A DNA stretch of 64,000 bases from Lichenostomus cassidix (taxonomy: Eukaryota; Chordata; Aves; Passeriformes; Meliphagidae), in assembly GCA_008360975.2 (NCBI GenBank), contig CM039195.1:15057010-15121009 (forward strand). The letters are read 5' to 3'. The notes under the pieces are model-generated. The model saw only the letters and a list, made by a program, of their open reading frames with translations, was not told where the DNA came from and did not search any database. Both the position numbers and the translations under genes were made by a program. Positions 62,561-64,000 of the stretch are shown here, piece after piece; the stretch's first letter is position 1, and every line of letters starts with the position of its first letter.

Positions 62561-62979
62561 AGGCCTGCGCTGAGCGTTGCGCTGGGAAAGGGCAGTGTCC
62601 ACAAAGGAGACAGAGGAGTGCCGCAAGAGTCGCCTGTATGCGAGGGCAGGAAGAGCGTGGGCTGAGCCATCACACCCCATGGGTGGGCTCTGTCTCAAGT
62701 GTTTGGAGGACACAGGCTCCTTTTCTCCTGAGCTCCTGAGCGCATTGTGCCCTCCTGCTTTGCCCAGTGCTGCTGGCCTAGGCAGGTGCAGCCTTCCCGA
62801 ATGGCCTAGTCCATATTGCCCCTCGAACATGTCGAGACATCCCAGCCTTGTCATGCATTGGATGACCACTCAAATGAGCTTGAAGCCCCGCCTGGGCTGA
62901 GAAGTTCATGATTTGAAGCCGATGAAGCCTGGGCATTTTGCCCTATAGTCCTGAAGTTCAGCCTGGGCTCGGCTCTGCA

Positions 62980-63228
62980 ACAAAGTTGCACCGCTTGATG
63001 TTCAGGAAGACCCCCGTAGCCATTCCTGCAGCCCCAGTCCTCTGCGACGACATTGCCACCCGTTGCTCTGGTCACAGACAACGGCCTTGTGACATCACGG
63101 CCTTTGGGGACAGCGCGGCCGTTGATCAGGGTGCCCAGCCCGTTGCTGTGGCCAGAGCCCAGGCAGACGTCGGCTGGGAAGGACGCGCAGAGCCTTGCAA
63201 GGGTGGCAGCTCGTCCGTCAGCAGCAGC
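62980..63228 (+). promoter_or_regulatory. Putative promoter/5'UTR of the right-edge gene
   Basis: GC rises sharply with clustered CpG from about 63040. A CRE-like TGACATCA occurs at 63090-63097, 132 bp before the likely ATG. An in-frame open stretch continues upstream of the ATG, so a longer N-terminus is possible but would place the hydrophobic leader internally. Confidence 0.35.
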
Positions 63229-64000
63229 ATGGTCAGCCATCTGCTCTCCGCGCTGCTGCAGGTCGCGGTGCTGCTGCTCCTGGTCCAGCCACTGGAGCCT
63301 TCCAGCCACCCCGCTGCTGTGGAGACAGGGAGCTGGGACGTGCTTCCCCAGGCCCCGGAAGAAGAGGATGTGGCGCCAATGAGGGACATCTGGTTGGTCC
63401 TGGAGGCGCTGCCTTTCATCTTCGGGGCTTTGGGCCTGCTGCTGAGGACCATGAAGCTCGGCTGGGTCCTCGGCAAGTGGCTGTGGAGACGCTGGGGAGA
63501 GGTGAGCGAGGGGCTCAGGCAGGTGGGACGGTGCTGGGGCCAGGAGTGGCCAAGGCCTTGGGCCAGGAGGGTGTGGGGCGAGGGCTGAGGGCCCCCGTGG
63601 GGGAGCAGAGCTGGGCAGCCCCGAGGCTGCTGGGCCCCTGGGGCAGCCCTCGGGCCAAGGCGCACAGGCCAAGCGGGGCTGAGGCCCTTGCCGGGCAGCA
63701 ATGGGGCCCAGGCTGAGCCCCAGGGAGCCCCGGCAGAGGCTGCGGCCGGAGCTCTTCTTGCTGCAGCCTGTGCGCGGGGCAGCCCAGCCAGGCCCCAGGC
63801 TCTCTTTGGCACGAGAGGCCAAAGGCATCGCCACAGGGCTCAGCAGCCTCCGGCAGGCCCTTCTGCCCCTTGCATCCAGCTCCCTGTGCTGTGTCTTGCA
63901 GGAGAAGAGCCAGAGCGCCTCGGCCTCTGCACGCGCGAGCTGCCAGGGCCACGGCTGCTCCAAGAAGGTGCTGCGGCTGCTGCTGGAGAACCGTGCCCTG
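63229..64000 (+). CDS. Unrecognised gene: small membrane protein with hydrophobic leader (partial, 2 exons)
   Basis: I do not recognise this family. Exon 1 coding 63229-63501 (91 codons) ends GAG|GTGAGC. Exon 2 starts at 63902 after TGTCTTGCAG and stays open to the window edge (33 codons), both in phase 0. The protein starts MVSHLLSALLQVAVLLLLVQ, a good signal peptide or anchor. A short acidic stretch (PEEED) follows, then a second hydrophobic segment at about 53-72 (WLVLEALPFIFGALGLLL), then basic and Trp-rich LGKWLWRRWG. Exon 2 encodes a Ser/Ala run and a Lys/Leu-rich start of another domain (KKVLRLLLENRAL). The layout (leader, membrane segment, basic juxtamembrane region) resembles bird-expanded families such as ITPRIPL1-like genes, but I see no sequence match to them. 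The long minus-strand frame over the same DNA has no domain signs and looks like a GC artefact. Confidence 0.5.
63502..63901 (+). other. Intron 1 of the right-edge gene
   Basis: 400 bp, GC-rich, GTGAGC donor and CTTGCAG acceptor, phase 0 on both sides. No repeat recognised. Confidence 0.5.

Larger units (their letters stand above)
47760..62930. other. Intergenic region right of CCNF
   Basis: About 15 kb without a recognisable exon series, domain or RNA gene on either strand. It holds the CR1 copies listed separately, several AT-rich blocks (for example 51480-51800 and 57700-58420), and no CpG island until about 63 kb. Predicted open frames are short and of random composition. Confidence 0.6.

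Noticed and set aside
62851..63963. 370-residue minus-strand open frame
   Set aside because: It overlaps the plus-strand spliced gene, lies in GC-rich DNA where stops are rare, and shows low-complexity Pro/Ala/Arg composition with no domain. The plus strand has a leader peptide and good splice sites.
1..64000. CRISPR arrays, bacterial operons, tRNA or rRNA genes
   Set aside because: No direct-repeat/spacer pattern, no cloverleaf or rRNA signature recognised; the sequence is vertebrate nuclear DNA.

Overview
This is nuclear DNA from a bird, probably a songbird. The genes are vertebrate-type with GT-AG introns. The intergenic sequence is full of short 5'-truncated CR1 LINE pieces, there is one LTR-type insertion, and three CpG islands each sit over a gene start. 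The species cannot be fixed from the window alone.

Layout. (1) Positions 468-11906, minus strand: the first 11 coding exons of ABCA3 (lamellar-body phospholipid transporter), from the start Met to the Walker A exon of the first nucleotide-binding domain. The rest lies off the left edge. A 5' non-coding exon and CpG-island promoter lie near 16.8-16.95 kb, followed by a long TG-rich alternating tract. (2) 17.5-24.2 kb: intergenic, with a possible enhancer around 22.4-22.95 kb (RFX-type X-box and an ERR/NR5A half-site), an interstitial telomeric repeat, and a GC-rich minisatellite that abuts the next promoter. (3) 24520-33841, plus strand: a complete 11-exon coding model of VRK3, the zinc-ribbon vaccinia-related pseudokinase, plus a spliced 3'UTR exon ending near 34745. 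(4) 35757-47234, minus strand: a complete 17-exon cyclin F gene (CCNF, 760 codons), tail-to-tail with VRK3, with a cell-cycle type promoter around 47.4-47.6 kb. (5) 47.8-62.9 kb: no gene recognised; CR1 copies and a few AT-rich blocks that look like conserved non-coding DNA. (6) 63229-64000, plus strand: the first two exons of an unrecognised gene encoding a hydrophobic leader, a membrane segment and a basic region, running off the right edge.

All exon joins in the three recognised genes keep the reading frame. For CCNF and VRK3 the coding lengths sum to exact multiples of three (2283 and 1290 nt), which strongly supports the hand-built models. The genes do not form an operon or a single pathway: surfactant lipid transport (ABCA3), nuclear pseudokinase signalling (VRK3) and SCF ubiquitin ligase control of the cell cycle (CCNF) are neighbours by synteny only. 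I found no bacterial-type system, CRISPR array, tRNA or rRNA. The most notable points are the partly preserved kinase motifs of this VRK3, its stop codon placed exactly at a splice donor, its position between ABCA3 and CCNF, and the unidentified membrane-protein gene at the right edge.
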